A stretch of DNA of 43,135 nucleotides, taken from NCBI RefSeq assembly GCF_001189245.1, contig NZ_LFIQ01000117.1, positions 180,559 to 223,693 on the forward strand, read 5' to 3'. Position 1 is the stretch's first letter; each line of letters starts with the position of its first letter. Below, piece by piece: positions 14,057-23,403 of the stretch. Both the position numbers and the translations under genes were made by a program. Under the pieces are notes generated by a model, which was not told where the DNA came from, made no database searches, and worked only from the letters and a program-made list of their open reading frames with translations. The DNA is from Bradyrhizobium pachyrhizi. Its GTDB lineage: Bacteria; Pseudomonadota; Alphaproteobacteria; Rhizobiales; Xanthobacteraceae.

Positions 14057-16378
14057 ATGGCGCGCGCGCATGCAGCGAACGCGTGCGTCCAATCCGATTC
14101 GATCAAGGGATTGGCGCAGTCGATCGCGAAACCGGCCTATCACAGGCTCCTGACGGCCGAGCCTGCACTGCGCCGCGCTGTCCCTACCCTCATCATCGCC
14201 TTCCTCATCACGATCTGCCTCGGCGCCTTCGTCCAGGTAATCGACCAGAACCGGCAGAAGCGCGGCGCGACGAAGCGCGACCTTGCCGCGCTGTCCGACA
14301 TCCTTGCCGAACGTCTCGATCGCCTGACCTCGGTGCGGCGCGACCGGCTCGCCAACATCGAGCGGATGCAGGAACTGCTGCCGGACCTGATCCCGTCCTG
14401 GGGCATCGCCTATGGCCGCCACGTCATCATCACCAGCGCCGATCACCGCGTGCTGGCGCGCGTGCCGGTCGATGGCGCCGGCGAGAACGACCGCATCCTC
14501 GACATCGTCTCCACCGCGCAGCTGCTGGTCGCGCCCGGCCAGCAGGGCACGGTCAGCGACATGACGCTGCCCGGCGGCACGGGCGCGCTGGCGATCTCGC
14601 AGCTCGTCAAGTCGCTGCCCGGTCAGGTCGTCGTCATCCAGGAGATGAACGAGCCGATCTGGGGATCGGACGCGGCGCTCTCGGTGACGCTGTCGGCGAC
14701 CACGAGCTTCGTGGTGCTGATCCTCGGCTTCGCCTTCCACTGGCAATCGACCCGCGCCCGCGAGGGCGACCTGATCAACGACGCCGTGCGCGGCCGGATC
14801 GACACCGCGCTCAACCGCGGCCGCTGCGGATTGTGGGACTGGGACCTGTCGCGCGGCAGGATCTTCTGGTCGCAGTCGATGTTCACGCTGCTCGGCCTCG
14901 ACACCCGCAACGACCTCCTCACCTTCGGCGAGGTCAATGCGCTGGTGAATTCGGACGACATCAACCTGTTCGACATCGCCGACCAGCTGATCGCGGGCAA
15001 GATCGATCACATCGACCAGAGCTTCCGCATGCGCCATGTCGGCGGCCACTGGATCTGGCTGCGGGTGCGCTGCGAGCTCAGCCACGCCGCGGCCGACGGC
15101 GGCCTGCATCTGATCGGCATCGCGGTCGACATCACTGAGCAGAAGAGCCTCGCCGAGAAGTCGGTGGAAGCCGATCTCAGGCTGCGCGACGCGATCGAGA
15201 CCATTCCGGAGGCCTTCGTGCTCTGGGATGCCGACGATCGTCTCGTGCTCTGCAACTCGCACTTCCAGCGGCTGCACAAGCTGCCCGATTCCGCCGTCAG
15301 CCCCGGTACCTCCTACGAGACCGTGATCGAGGTCGGCAGCATGCCGGAAGTGCGCACCCGCCTGCACGAGAGCGGCGTGCCGGCGCCCGGCGCCCGCACC
15401 TTCGAGGCCCAGCTCGACGACGGCAGCTGGCTGCACATCAGCGAGCGCCGCACCAAGGACGGCGGCTACGTCTCGGTCGGCACCGACATCACCCGCATCA
15501 AGGCGCACGAGCAGAAGCTGGTCGACAACGACCTGCGCCTGCGCGCCACCGTGATCGACCTGCAGCGCTCACAAGCCGAACTGGAGCGGCAGGCCGTCGA
15601 GCTTGCCGACCTCGCCGAAAAATATTCGCAGGAGAAGACCCGCGCCGAGGACGCCAACGCCGCCAAGTCGAAGTTCCTCGCCAACATGAGCCATGAGCTG
15701 CGCACCCCGCTCAATGCCATCATCGGCTTCTCCGAGATCATGGGCAGCGGCCTGTTCGGCACGCTCGGCTCGGACAAATATGCGGAATACTGCCACGACA
15801 TTCTAACGTCGGGGAAATACCTGCTCGAGGTCATCAACGACATTCTCGACATGTCGAAGATCGAGGCCGGCCGCATGAAGTTCGACATGGAGCCGCTCGA
15901 TCTCTCCGGCATCCTCGCGGAGTCGCTGCGCGTGGTCTCCGGCCGCGCCGAGCACAAGGGATTGTCGCTGGAGTCGGATATCGAAAGCACGATCTCGGTC
16001 GTCGCCGACCGCCGCGCGGTCAAGCAGATCATCGTCAACCTGCTCTCCAATGCGGTGAAGTTCACGCCCGACCACGGTCGTGTGCTGGTGCGCGGTCAGA
16101 TGCTGGATGACTCGATCGTGCTGTTGATCGCCGACAGCGGCATCGGCATCGCGCCGGAATCGCTGCGGCGGCTCGGCAAGCCGTTCGAGCAGGTCGAGAG
16201 CCAGCTCACCAAGAGCTACCAGGGCTCAGGCCTCGGACTTGCGATCGCGCGCTCGCTTACCAATCTGCACGGCGGCTCGATGCGGCTGCGCTCCAAGCTC
16301 GGCGTCGGCACCGTCGTGCGCGTCACGCTGCCGCGCGATCCGCGGCCCCTGCAGACGAAGCTGCCGGAAGCGGCCTGA
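14057..16378 (+). CDS. membrane-bound PAS-domain sensor histidine kinase
   Basis: Inner-membrane sensor kinase of 773 residues. Transmembrane helices at about 42-62 and 205-229 bracket a periplasmic sensor loop. A PAS/PAC domain (about 250-365, with WDWDLSRGRIFWSQSMFTLLGL) and a second PAS fold (375-490, FVLWDADDRLVLCNSHFQRLH) follow, then a coiled coil, the HisKA domain with phospho-acceptor His546 in ANMSHELRTPLNAIIGFSEIM, and an ATPase domain (about 640-765) with NLLSNAVKFTP and GSGLGLAIARSL. The H-box is of the PleC/DivJ type found in alphaproteobacterial cell-cycle kinases, but that alone does not fix the role. No response regulator is adjacent. An in-frame ATG at 13982 would put the hairpin inside the gene; GGGGG before 14057 favours the later start. 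It ends 8 bases from the convergent opgH stop. Confidence 0.85.
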   Translation: MARAHAANACVQSDSIKGLAQSIAKPAYHRLLTAEPALRRAVPTLIIAFLITICLGAFVQVIDQNRQKRGATKRDLAALSDILAERLDRLTSVRRDRLANIERMQELLPDLIPSWGIAYGRHVIITSADHRVLARVPVDGAGENDRILDIVSTAQLLVAPGQQGTVSDMTLPGGTGALAISQLVKSLPGQVVVIQEMNEPIWGSDAALSVTLSATTSFVVLILGFAFHWQSTRAREGDLINDAVRGRIDTALNRGRCGLWDWDLSRGRIFWSQSMFTLLGLDTRNDLLTFGEVNALVNSDDINLFDIADQLIAGKIDHIDQSFRMRHVGGHWIWLRVRCELSHAAADGGLHLIGIAVDITEQKSLAEKSVEADLRLRDAIETIPEAFVLWDADDRLVLCNSHFQRLHKLPDSAVSPGTSYETVIEVGSMPEVRTRLHESGVPAPGARTFEAQLDDGSWLHISERRTKDGGYVSVGTDITRIKAHEQKLVDNDLRLRATVIDLQRSQAELERQAVELADLAEKYSQEKTRAEDANAAKSKFLANMSHELRTPLNAIIGFSEIMGSGLFGTLGSDKYAEYCHDILTSGKYLLEVINDILDMSKIEAGRMKFDMEPLDLSGILAESLRVVSGRAEHKGLSLESDIESTISVVADRRAVKQIIVNLLSNAVKFTPDHGRVLVRGQMLDDSIVLLIADSGIGIAPESLRRLGKPFEQVESQLTKSYQGSGLGLAIARSLTNLHGGSMRLRSKLGVGTVVRVTLPRDPRPLQTKLPEAA

Positions 16379-16386
16379 CGCCCCCA

Positions 16387-18507
16387 CTACTTCGCAAGCA
16401 CCCCTTCCAGCAGCGCGGAATCACCCAGCACGGCCAGCGTCTCGCGAGGCGTGAGATGGCGGACTACCTGGTCGAAGCTGTCGCTTGCCTCGATCCGCGC
16501 ACGCGCCACCGCGACGTGAAGGTCGATCTCGCCCGGGCCGCCGCGCCGCACCGGCGGCAGCGACGAGAGATGACGACGCAGCAAGTCGGAATCTTGCCGC
16601 AACGTCGCGAGCGCGGGGGCCGATGCGAGTGCCGGCGACGATGCCAGCTCATTGGCGCGGACCAGCACGCGTGGCGGCTTAGCTTCCTCCGGCGTCACGA
16701 ACAGCGCGCGCATCGCCGGCCTGGCGGTCCAGGCCCCGATCGGGATCGCAAACAGCAGGCCGACGATCACCGGCGACATCCACAGCAGCAGCGGCAGCGA
16801 CACCGCCCAGGCGCTTATCGCCATCGCAACACCGCAGGCGGTGGGGACACCGTACTTGCGATAGAGCTCGCGCCGCTCGACCGCGCCGTCGTCGCGCCGC
16901 TGCGTCTGCCAGCCGGCATCCCGGCCGAGCAGGATCTCGACGACCGCAATCGACTGGAACACCATCATGACCGGCGCGATCATCGCCGAGATCAGCACCT
17001 CGGCGATCACGCCCGTCAGCGCCCGGAACCCGCCGCCGAATTGCCGGCGCACGTCCGACCGCGTCAGCAACAGGAGGAAGCCGAGCAGCTTCGGCACGAT
17101 CAGCAGCGCCATGGTGAGGCCGAACACCCAGGCGGCGAGCACGGGATCCTGTGCCGGCCAATTGGGAAACAGCGAAAAGCCCTTCGGAAAATATTCGGGC
17201 CGAATGAAGCGCGCCTGCAACGAGATCAGGATTCCGAGCAGCAGGAACGACAGCCAGAGCGGCGCGGTGATGTAGGAGCCGATCCCGGTCATGAAATGCA
17301 GCCGCGAGATCCAGTGCAGCCGGCGCGTCCTCAGCACGGCGAGATGCTGCAGATTGCCCTGGCACCAGCGGCGGTCGCGCGCGGCAAAATCCAAGAGCGA
17401 CGGCGGCACCTCCTCGAAACTGCCGCCGAGCGTCGGCGCCATGTAGATCCCCCAGCCGGCGCGCCGCATCAGCGCCGCCTCGACAAAGTCGTGGCTCAGG
17501 ATATGTCCGCCGAACGGCTTGCGTCCGGAGAGTTCGGGCAGCCCCGCCTGCTGCGCAAATGCTTCGATCCTGATGATGGCGTTGTGCCCCCAATAATTGC
17601 CCTCGGAGCCGTGCCACCACGCAACGCCGGCGGCGACCATCGGCCCGTACAGCCGGCCGGCAAACTGCTGCAGGCGGCTGAACAGGCTGCGTGCGTTGAC
17701 GATCACCGGCAGCGTCTGCAGCAGCGCCGCCTGCGGATTGGTCTCCATGGCGTGCGCCATCCGCACCATGGTGTCGCCCGACATCAGGCTGTCGGCGTCG
17801 AGCACGATCATGAACCGATAGGCGCCGCCGAACCGCGTGATCCACTCGCCGACATTGCCGGACTTCCGCGCCGTATTGTCGGCGCGATGCCGGTAGAACA
17901 GCCGCTGCGCGCCGCAGGCCTCGCACAGTTCGAGGAACGCCCGTTCCTCGGCGATCCAGATATCCGGATCGCGGGTGTCGCTGAGCACGAACCAGTCAAA
18001 GCTGTCGCCCTGCCCGGTCGCCTCGACGGACTCGTAGATGGCGCGCAGGCGCGCCATCAATTGATGCGGATTCTCGTTGTAGGTCGGGAGCAGGACCGCG
18101 GTCCGGCTCGCGAGCTGCGGCAAGGGACCATCGTCGCGGATCGGCAAGGCATTGCCGTTGCGGCGAAGCAGAACGAAGAAGCCGGCGATCGCCGAAGCGA
18201 ACGAAAACGCGATCCAGGCGAGCAGCGCGACGAACAGCACCAGCACCATGCCCTCCATGATCGTCACGCCGCCGACCTGGACGACCATGTACATCTCGTA
18301 GGCGCCGGCACCGGTCAGCGCTACGGTCAACATCAGGACGAACGCGCGGCGCATCAACATGCCCGCACCGACCGACACCGGCGTGCTCACCGCATGCGGC
18401 GGCCGGCCGAGATCGGCCGCCGACATCGCAAGCGGGCTCTCTTGTGGCAGGAAGCCTTCGGCCGCCGCGGCGACGTCGGACTGAGGCGACGTGACTATGG
18501 CGCCCAT
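16387..18507 (-). CDS. opgH: glucan glucosyltransferase OpgH
   Basis: Inner-membrane glucosyltransferase of 706 residues that builds the beta-1,2-linked backbone of osmoregulated periplasmic glucans from UDP-glucose. Two N-terminal helices (about 50-72, 85-115) precede the family-2 glycosyltransferase domain (about 130-390), with the metal-binding VLDADSLM and the acceptor-site RDRRWCQGNLQHL (Q-x-x-R-W variant). Several membrane helices follow (about 405-600). It is shorter than the 847-residue E. coli protein, as is usual outside enterics. Its ATG lies inside the last codons of opgG (13-base overlap, sharing ATGGGCGCCATAG), so the two are translationally coupled and transcribed together. Confidence 0.93.
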   Translation of the reverse strand: MGAIVTSPQSDVAAAAEGFLPQESPLAMSAADLGRPPHAVSTPVSVGAGMLMRRAFVLMLTVALTGAGAYEMYMVVQVGGVTIMEGMVLVLFVALLAWIAFSFASAIAGFFVLLRRNGNALPIRDDGPLPQLASRTAVLLPTYNENPHQLMARLRAIYESVEATGQGDSFDWFVLSDTRDPDIWIAEERAFLELCEACGAQRLFYRHRADNTARKSGNVGEWITRFGGAYRFMIVLDADSLMSGDTMVRMAHAMETNPQAALLQTLPVIVNARSLFSRLQQFAGRLYGPMVAAGVAWWHGSEGNYWGHNAIIRIEAFAQQAGLPELSGRKPFGGHILSHDFVEAALMRRAGWGIYMAPTLGGSFEEVPPSLLDFAARDRRWCQGNLQHLAVLRTRRLHWISRLHFMTGIGSYITAPLWLSFLLLGILISLQARFIRPEYFPKGFSLFPNWPAQDPVLAAWVFGLTMALLIVPKLLGFLLLLTRSDVRRQFGGGFRALTGVIAEVLISAMIAPVMMVFQSIAVVEILLGRDAGWQTQRRDDGAVERRELYRKYGVPTACGVAMAISAWAVSLPLLLWMSPVIVGLLFAIPIGAWTARPAMRALFVTPEEAKPPRVLVRANELASSPALASAPALATLRQDSDLLRRHLSSLPPVRRGGPGEIDLHVAVARARIEASDSFDQVVRHLTPRETLAVLGDSALLEGVLAK

Positions 18508-20009
18508 CGATAGACCCAGATCTCGGAGAGCGGCTTGTCATCCTGCGCCAGATGCGCACGCAGCTCGATCGGGTCCTTCCTGACGGCGCATTGGAAGCTG
18601 AGCCGCCATCCGCCGGTATTCGGATTTGGCTGCGTGACGACATTCGTGATCTCGGACTTCTCGGCCGTCACGACGCCCTTGACGCTGCCGGGATCGATCC
18701 CCTTCAGATTGTCCCCGAACAGGTCGAGCACGAACAGCTTGCTGTTCTCGCCATGCGCGCCGATGCCGCTGCGCGTGAAGCGCGCGAGCGAGTGCGGCTT
18801 CGGCGCATCCGGCCCCCAATGCAGGCGATAGGTGAAATTGGTCTCGCTCTTGGCCTTGGGCGGCGCCTTCGGCCGCCAGAATGCGGCGATGTTGTCGTGG
18901 ATCTCTTCCTTGGTCGGGATCTCGATCAGAATGACCGCGCCCTCGCCCCAGTCGCCGATCGGCTCGACCCACAGGCTCGGACGCTTCTCGAAGCGCGATT
19001 CGATGTCCTGATAGGCGAAGAAATTCTTCTCACGCTGCATCAGCCCGAAGCCATGCGGATTGACGTCCTGGAACGTGCTGATCTGGAGGTCGCGCGGATT
19101 GCTCAGCGGGCGCCACAGGCTCTCGCCCTTGCCGTTGTAGATCGCAAGCCCGTCCGAATCGTGCACCGACGGCCGGAAGTCGTCGACCTCGTTGCGATCG
19201 TTGGGCCCGAAGAAGAACATGCTCGTCATCGGCGCAAGGCCGGCATGCTCGAGATCGGCGCGCGGATAGAGCGATGCCTCGACATCGAACACCGTGGTCG
19301 CTCCGGGTCTGATCGTGAAGCGGTAGCTTGCCGCGCAGCTCTTGCTGTCGAGCAAGGCGTGAATGACCAGCGAGGTCGCGTTGGGCACCGGGCGCTCGAG
19401 CCAGAACGCCTTGAAGAACGGAAACTCCTCGCCCTTGGCCTCGCCGGTATCGATCGACAGGCCGCGCGCCGACAGGCCGTAGGTCTCGTCCTTGGCGACC
19501 GCGCGGAAATAGCTCGCGCCGAGGAAGACGCAGACCTCGTCATAGTAGTTCGGCTTGTTGATCGGCGCGTGGATGCGAAATCCGGCAAAGCCGAGGTCGG
19601 TCTCGGTGAAGTCAGGCACGGTCTCGCCGAACGAGAACATATCCTTGCTGTACTTGACTTCGCTGACCTTGCCGTCGGCGACCTCGAAGATCTTGACCTT
19701 GTTCTTGTAGAAGAAACCGCGGTGGAAGAACTGCGCTTCGAACGGCAGCTTCGCGCCGCGCCACAGCGCGCGCTCGGGCGTGAAGCGGATCGAGCGGTAC
19801 TGGTCGTAGTTGAGATCCGTCAGGCCGTTCGGCAATTTCTCGTCCGGCGCCTCGAACGACTTGCTGGCGAGATTGCGCGCAAGCTCCCTGACCATGCCTG
19901 GGTTGAAGGGTGCGTCCGTCGCGCTCCCTGCGGCGGCGGCTTGGCGCTGTGGCAAGAACATGAGTGTCGGCAACACGGCCGATCCGTGGAGTAACTGGCG
20001 ACGATTCAA
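18495..20009 (-). CDS. opgG: glucan biosynthesis protein OpgG/OpgD, Tat-exported
   Basis: Periplasmic protein of 504 residues needed to release or shape the glucan chain made by OpgH. The chosen start is TTG at 20009: AGGAG stands 5 bases before it, and the product then begins with NRRQLLHGSAVLPTLMFLP, a twin-arginine signal, as in E. coli OpgD. An ATG 21 codons earlier at 20072 has no ribosome site and would give an odd arginine-rich leader. Mature blocks FDEAQ-like are replaced by typical family stretches: YRSIRFTPERALWRG, FHRGFFY, GASYFRAVAKDETYGLSARG and FWLERP. The catalytic-type central beta-sandwich is complete to the C-terminal immunoglobulin-like domain. First gene of the opgGH pair. 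Confidence 0.92.
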   Translation of the reverse strand: MNRRQLLHGSAVLPTLMFLPQRQAAAAGSATDAPFNPGMVRELARNLASKSFEAPDEKLPNGLTDLNYDQYRSIRFTPERALWRGAKLPFEAQFFHRGFFYKNKVKIFEVADGKVSEVKYSKDMFSFGETVPDFTETDLGFAGFRIHAPINKPNYYDEVCVFLGASYFRAVAKDETYGLSARGLSIDTGEAKGEEFPFFKAFWLERPVPNATSLVIHALLDSKSCAASYRFTIRPGATTVFDVEASLYPRADLEHAGLAPMTSMFFFGPNDRNEVDDFRPSVHDSDGLAIYNGKGESLWRPLSNPRDLQISTFQDVNPHGFGLMQREKNFFAYQDIESRFEKRPSLWVEPIGDWGEGAVILIEIPTKEEIHDNIAAFWRPKAPPKAKSETNFTYRLHWGPDAPKPHSLARFTRSGIGAHGENSKLFVLDLFGDNLKGIDPGSVKGVVTAEKSEITNVVTQPNPNTGGWRLSFQCAVRKDPIELRAHLAQDDKPLSEIWVYRWAP

Positions 20010-20195
20010 AGCAGCTCCTGCTCGCTGACCGGGACGCCGCAATGCAACCGCCGAGCCGGCGCTGAGTTCCATCTTTGCTGCGAGCAAGCGAAGATTGTCC
20101 GCCGGCTGAACACCAGGACTTGCTTCAACGCAACCACACAACGCGTGGTCGGTTGCTGCCGTGCCGGAACCGTGGCGGAAAGGCTACGCCGAGAG

Positions 20196-21092
20196 CTACG
20201 CGCTCTCGAGCGTCGGCGCGACCTCGCGTGCGACCTGCACCAAGGCTGCGATCAACGGCGTCATCGGATCGCGCTGCGGGATCACGAGGCCGATGCTGTA
20301 GTCCACGACCGGATCGACGATCGGAATGCTGCGCACGGCATCCGCAAGGCCGAGCGTCTCGGCGAGCTTGGCCGGCATCACGCTGGCCCAGCGGCCGGTC
20401 TTCACATGGGTGTAGAGCACGAGCAGTGAGTTCGACGTCAGCGTCGGTGTCGCCTCCGCGCCGACCGAGGTCAGCGCGCGATCGATGATGCGGCGGTTCT
20501 GCATGTCGGGTGTGAGCAGACAGAGCGGCACGGTGCCGACTTCCTTCCACGTCACCTGCTTGCGGTCGCCGAACATCGCATCCGGCGCCGTCAGCAAGCG
20601 ATAGCTCTCATTGTAGAGCGGGATGGTGCGGACCTTGCCGATCGGCTCGTTCTCGATATAGGTCAGCCCGGCATCGACCTCGAGATTCTCGAGCAGGCCG
20701 AGCACGTCGGCCGACGTGCACGACTGGATGCGGAACCGCACGTCGGGATGGCGCGCCCGGAACGGTGTGGTGAGCGAGGCCACCATGCCGAGCGCGGTCG
20801 GGATCGCCGCAATCCGGATCTCGCCCGACAGCTTGTCCTTGAGGCTGTTGATCTCCTGCTTCATCGCGCGCGCATCGCCGACGATGCGCCGCGCCCAGTC
20901 CAGCGTCCGCTCCCCTTCCGGCGTGAAGCCCTGGAAGCGGGATCCGCGCTGCACCAGCATGACGCCGAGGATCTCCTCGAGCTGCTTGAGGCTGGTCGAC
21001 ATCGTCGGCTGGGTGACGCCGCAGGCCTCCGCAGCCCGGCCGAAATGCCGCTCCTTGGCCAGCGCCAGCAGAAGTTCCAGCTTGTCGATCAA
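20196..21092 (-). CDS. LysR-type regulator, divergent from the fds operon
   Basis: Transcription regulator of 298 residues. Residues 1-60 form the winged helix-turn-helix (FGRAAEACGVTQPTMSTSLKQLE), then a linker helix and a type-2 periplasmic-binding-like effector domain (about 90-295). The start is TTG at 21092, with AAGGGA upstream; the first residues MIDKLELLLALAKERHFG are what the family shows. It is transcribed away from fdsG across 256 bases, the classical LysR arrangement, and in Cupriavidus necator a LysR protein (FdsR) sits in the same place and controls the operon. It therefore probably responds to formate or a related signal; the ligand is inferred only. Confidence 0.9.
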   Translation of the reverse strand: MIDKLELLLALAKERHFGRAAEACGVTQPTMSTSLKQLEEILGVMLVQRGSRFQGFTPEGERTLDWARRIVGDARAMKQEINSLKDKLSGEIRIAAIPTALGMVASLTTPFRARHPDVRFRIQSCTSADVLGLLENLEVDAGLTYIENEPIGKVRTIPLYNESYRLLTAPDAMFGDRKQVTWKEVGTVPLCLLTPDMQNRRIIDRALTSVGAEATPTLTSNSLLVLYTHVKTGRWASVMPAKLAETLGLADAVRSIPIVDPVVDYSIGLVIPQRDPMTPLIAALVQVAREVAPTLESA

Positions 21093-21239
21093 GGTTCAGA
21101 TCCCTTCGGAAAACGGTGCCCCAAGCGGCAGCCCGACACGTCCATAGGTAGCACGATCGAGGTGCGATCCCGAAATCCAAAGAGCCACGGAAGTGCGTGA
21201 TTCCAGAACATTATTACGAAACCGCATCGATCCATTCGG

Positions 21240-21259
21240 CAACGCTATTAATCGCGTTG
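21240..21259. promoter_or_regulatory. candidate LysR operator in the lysR-fdsG gap
   Basis: The 20-bp sequence CAACGCTATTAATCGCGTTG is palindromic except for one central pair: CAACGC and GCGTTG arms flank ATTAAT. It lies 89 bp before the fdsG start and 147 bp before the regulator's start, suited to both promoters. The arms and AT-rich centre fit the general LysR site style, though no specific consensus is known to me for this regulator. Confidence 0.5.
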
Positions 21260-21348
21260 CGCAATCGCCGCATGAGACAGCTTTATTGATGTTTCGAAGA
21301 ATTCCAACTCTCATGTGCGAAGCAAAAAACTGATCGTGAGAAGCGCTG

Positions 21349-21825
21349 ATGACGGTGGGATACGAACCTTGGGACAAGGCGCGCGGCGCTGAAATCATCG
21401 CCGAGCATGCCGGGCTTGAAGGCGCCACGCTGGTGATCCTGCACGCGCTGCAGGAGGCCTTCGGCTACGTGCCGGAGCCGGCGATCCCGATGGTGGCGGA
21501 GGCGCTCAACCTGTCGCGCGCCGAGGTGCACGGCGTCTTCACCTTCTACCATGATTTCCGGAAGCAACCTGCCGGACGCCACGTCCTCAAGCTGTGCCGC
21601 GCCGAGGCCTGCCAGGCCGCCGGCGGCGATGCGCTCGCGGCGCGCGCGGAAGCCAAGCTCGGCGTTGCCCTCGGCAACACCACGGCGGATGACCGCGTGA
21701 CGCTGGAGCCGATCTACTGCCTCGGGCTGTGCGCCACCGCGCCTTCGGCGATGCTGGATGGCCGCGTGGTCGGCCGGCTCGATGAAGCGCGCATCGACGC
21801 GCTGGTCGCGGAGGCACAGCGATGA
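21349..21825 (+). CDS. fdsG: NAD-dependent formate dehydrogenase, gamma subunit
   Basis: Cytoplasmic electron-transfer subunit of 158 residues, homologous to NuoE of complex I. The thioredoxin-like [2Fe-2S] domain has the four cluster cysteines Cys83, Cys88 (LCRAEACQ) and Cys124, Cys128 (YCLGLCATAPSA). The N-terminal helical bundle carries LHALQEAFGYVP and VHGVFTFYHDF as in NuoE. It carries electrons with FdsB toward NAD+. First gene of an operon in the order G-B-A-fdhD-D; its TGA overlaps the ATG of fdsB (ATGA), indicating coupled translation. Confidence 0.94.
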   Translation: MTVGYEPWDKARGAEIIAEHAGLEGATLVILHALQEAFGYVPEPAIPMVAEALNLSRAEVHGVFTFYHDFRKQPAGRHVLKLCRAEACQAAGGDALAARAEAKLGVALGNTTADDRVTLEPIYCLGLCATAPSAMLDGRVVGRLDEARIDALVAEAQR

Positions 21826-23390
21826 CGATGCGGATCTTCATTCCCCGCGACGCCGGCGCGGTTGCCGTCGGCGCCGACGACGTCGCCCTCGCCTTCGAGC
21901 AGGCCGCGGCAGCGCGCGGCATGCCGGTCGAGATCGTCAGGACCGGTTCGCGCGGCCTCTACTGGCTGGAGCCGATGGTCGAACTGGCGACCGCCCAGGG
22001 CCGCGTCGGATTCGGCCCGGCGACGCCGGCGGACGTTCCATCCCTGCTCGACGCGATGGCCGGCAATGGTCAGCACGCGCTGCGGCTTGGTGTCACGAAC
22101 GAGATTCCCTGGCTGAAGCGCCAGACCCGGCTGACCTTCACCCGCTGCGGCGTGATCGATCCGCGCTCGGTCGACGACTACCGCGCCCATGGCGGCTACA
22201 AGGGCCTGGAGCGGGCGCTGACGCTGACCTCCGACCAGATCCTCGCCGACGTCACGACGTCCGGTCTGCGCGGCCGCGGCGGCGCCGGCTTCCCCACCGG
22301 CATCAAGTGGAAGACCGTGGCGCAGGCCAGCGCCGACCGCAAATACATCGTCTGCAACGCCGACGAAGGCGACAGCGGTACCTTCGCCGACCGCATGATC
22401 ATGGAAGGCGACCCCTTCGTCGTGATCGAGGGCATGACGATCGCAGGTATCACGGTAGGCGCCACCAAGGGCTACATCTACATCCGCTCGGAATATCCGC
22501 ACGCGGTCGACGCGATGAACGCGGCGATCGTGGCCGCCCGCCGCGCCGGTTTGCTCGGCAAGCGCATCGGCGGCTCCGCCCATGAGTTCGATCTCGAGGT
22601 GCGGGTCGGCGCCGGCGCCTATGTCTGCGGCGAAGAGACCTCGCTGCTGGAAAGCCTCGAGGGCCGCCGCGGCATCGTGCGGGCCAAGCCGCCGCTGCCG
22701 GCGCATAAGGGCCTGTTCGGCCGCCCGAGCGTGATCAACAACGTGCTGTCGTTCGCGGCGATCCCCTTCATCCTCGACAACGGCGCCAGGGCCTACGCCG
22801 ATTTCGGCATGGGCCGCTCGCGCGGCACGATGCCGATCCAGCTCGCCGGCAACATCAGATATGGCGGGCTGTTCGAGACCGCCTTCGGCGTCACCCTCGG
22901 CGAACTCGTCGACGAGATCGGCGGCGGCACCTTCACCGGGCGCGAGGTGCGCGCGGTCCAGGTCGGCGGCCCGCTCGGGGCCTACTTCCCCCGCGCGCTG
23001 TTCGACACGCCGTTCGACTATGAAGCGTTCGCCGCGCGCGACGGCCTGATCGGCCATGGCGGGATCGTGGTGTTCGACGACAGCGTCGACATGGCGAAGC
23101 AGGCCCGCTTTGCGATGGAATTCTGCGCGGTCGAATCCTGCGGCAAGTGCACGCCGTGCCGGATCGGCTCGACCCGCGGCGTCGAGACCATCAACAAGAT
23201 CATCAATGGCGAGCGCGTGGCGGAAAACCTCGCGGTTGTCGAAGACCTCTGCAACACCATGAAATTCGGCTCGCTGTGCGCGCTCGGCGGCTTCACGCCC
23301 TACCCCGTGATGAGCGCATTGAAACACTTCCGGGAAGATTTCGGCGGAGATCTAGGCCCCGCACCGGCCCGGCTGCAGGCCGCGGAATAG
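21822..23390 (+). CDS. fdsB: NAD-dependent formate dehydrogenase, beta subunit
   Basis: Diaphorase subunit of 522 residues that holds FMN and a [4Fe-4S] cluster and reduces NAD+. An N-terminal thioredoxin-like extension (about 1-115) is followed by the NuoF-type part. It has the NADH/FMN-binding GLRGRGGAGFPTGIKW (about 147-162) and NADEGDSGTFADR (about 180-192), then the C-terminal cluster motif ESCGKCTPCRIGSTRG with a final cysteine near LCNTMKFGSLCALGG. Length and layout match FdsB of Cupriavidus and Rhodobacter. It overlaps fdsG by 4 bases and is separated from fdsA by 13 bases. Confidence 0.95.
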   Translation: MTMRIFIPRDAGAVAVGADDVALAFEQAAAARGMPVEIVRTGSRGLYWLEPMVELATAQGRVGFGPATPADVPSLLDAMAGNGQHALRLGVTNEIPWLKRQTRLTFTRCGVIDPRSVDDYRAHGGYKGLERALTLTSDQILADVTTSGLRGRGGAGFPTGIKWKTVAQASADRKYIVCNADEGDSGTFADRMIMEGDPFVVIEGMTIAGITVGATKGYIYIRSEYPHAVDAMNAAIVAARRAGLLGKRIGGSAHEFDLEVRVGAGAYVCGEETSLLESLEGRRGIVRAKPPLPAHKGLFGRPSVINNVLSFAAIPFILDNGARAYADFGMGRSRGTMPIQLAGNIRYGGLFETAFGVTLGELVDEIGGGTFTGREVRAVQVGGPLGAYFPRALFDTPFDYEAFAARDGLIGHGGIVVFDDSVDMAKQARFAMEFCAVESCGKCTPCRIGSTRGVETINKIINGERVAENLAVVEDLCNTMKFGSLCALGGFTPYPVMSALKHFREDFGGDLGPAPARLQAAE

Positions 23391-23403
23391 CAAGGAAATC
23401 ACG

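Noticed and set aside
12967..15508. Long open frames on the minus strand opposite the CDF and kinase genes (up to 485 codons)
   Set aside because: They mirror the real genes' GC-rich third positions, have arginine/aspartate/histidine-rich products with no domain, and overlap well-supported genes throughout.
16456..18513. A 685-codon frame on the plus strand opposite opgH
   Set aside because: Low-complexity arginine/histidine/glutamine-rich translation, fully antisense to a clear OpgH; a codon-bias shadow.
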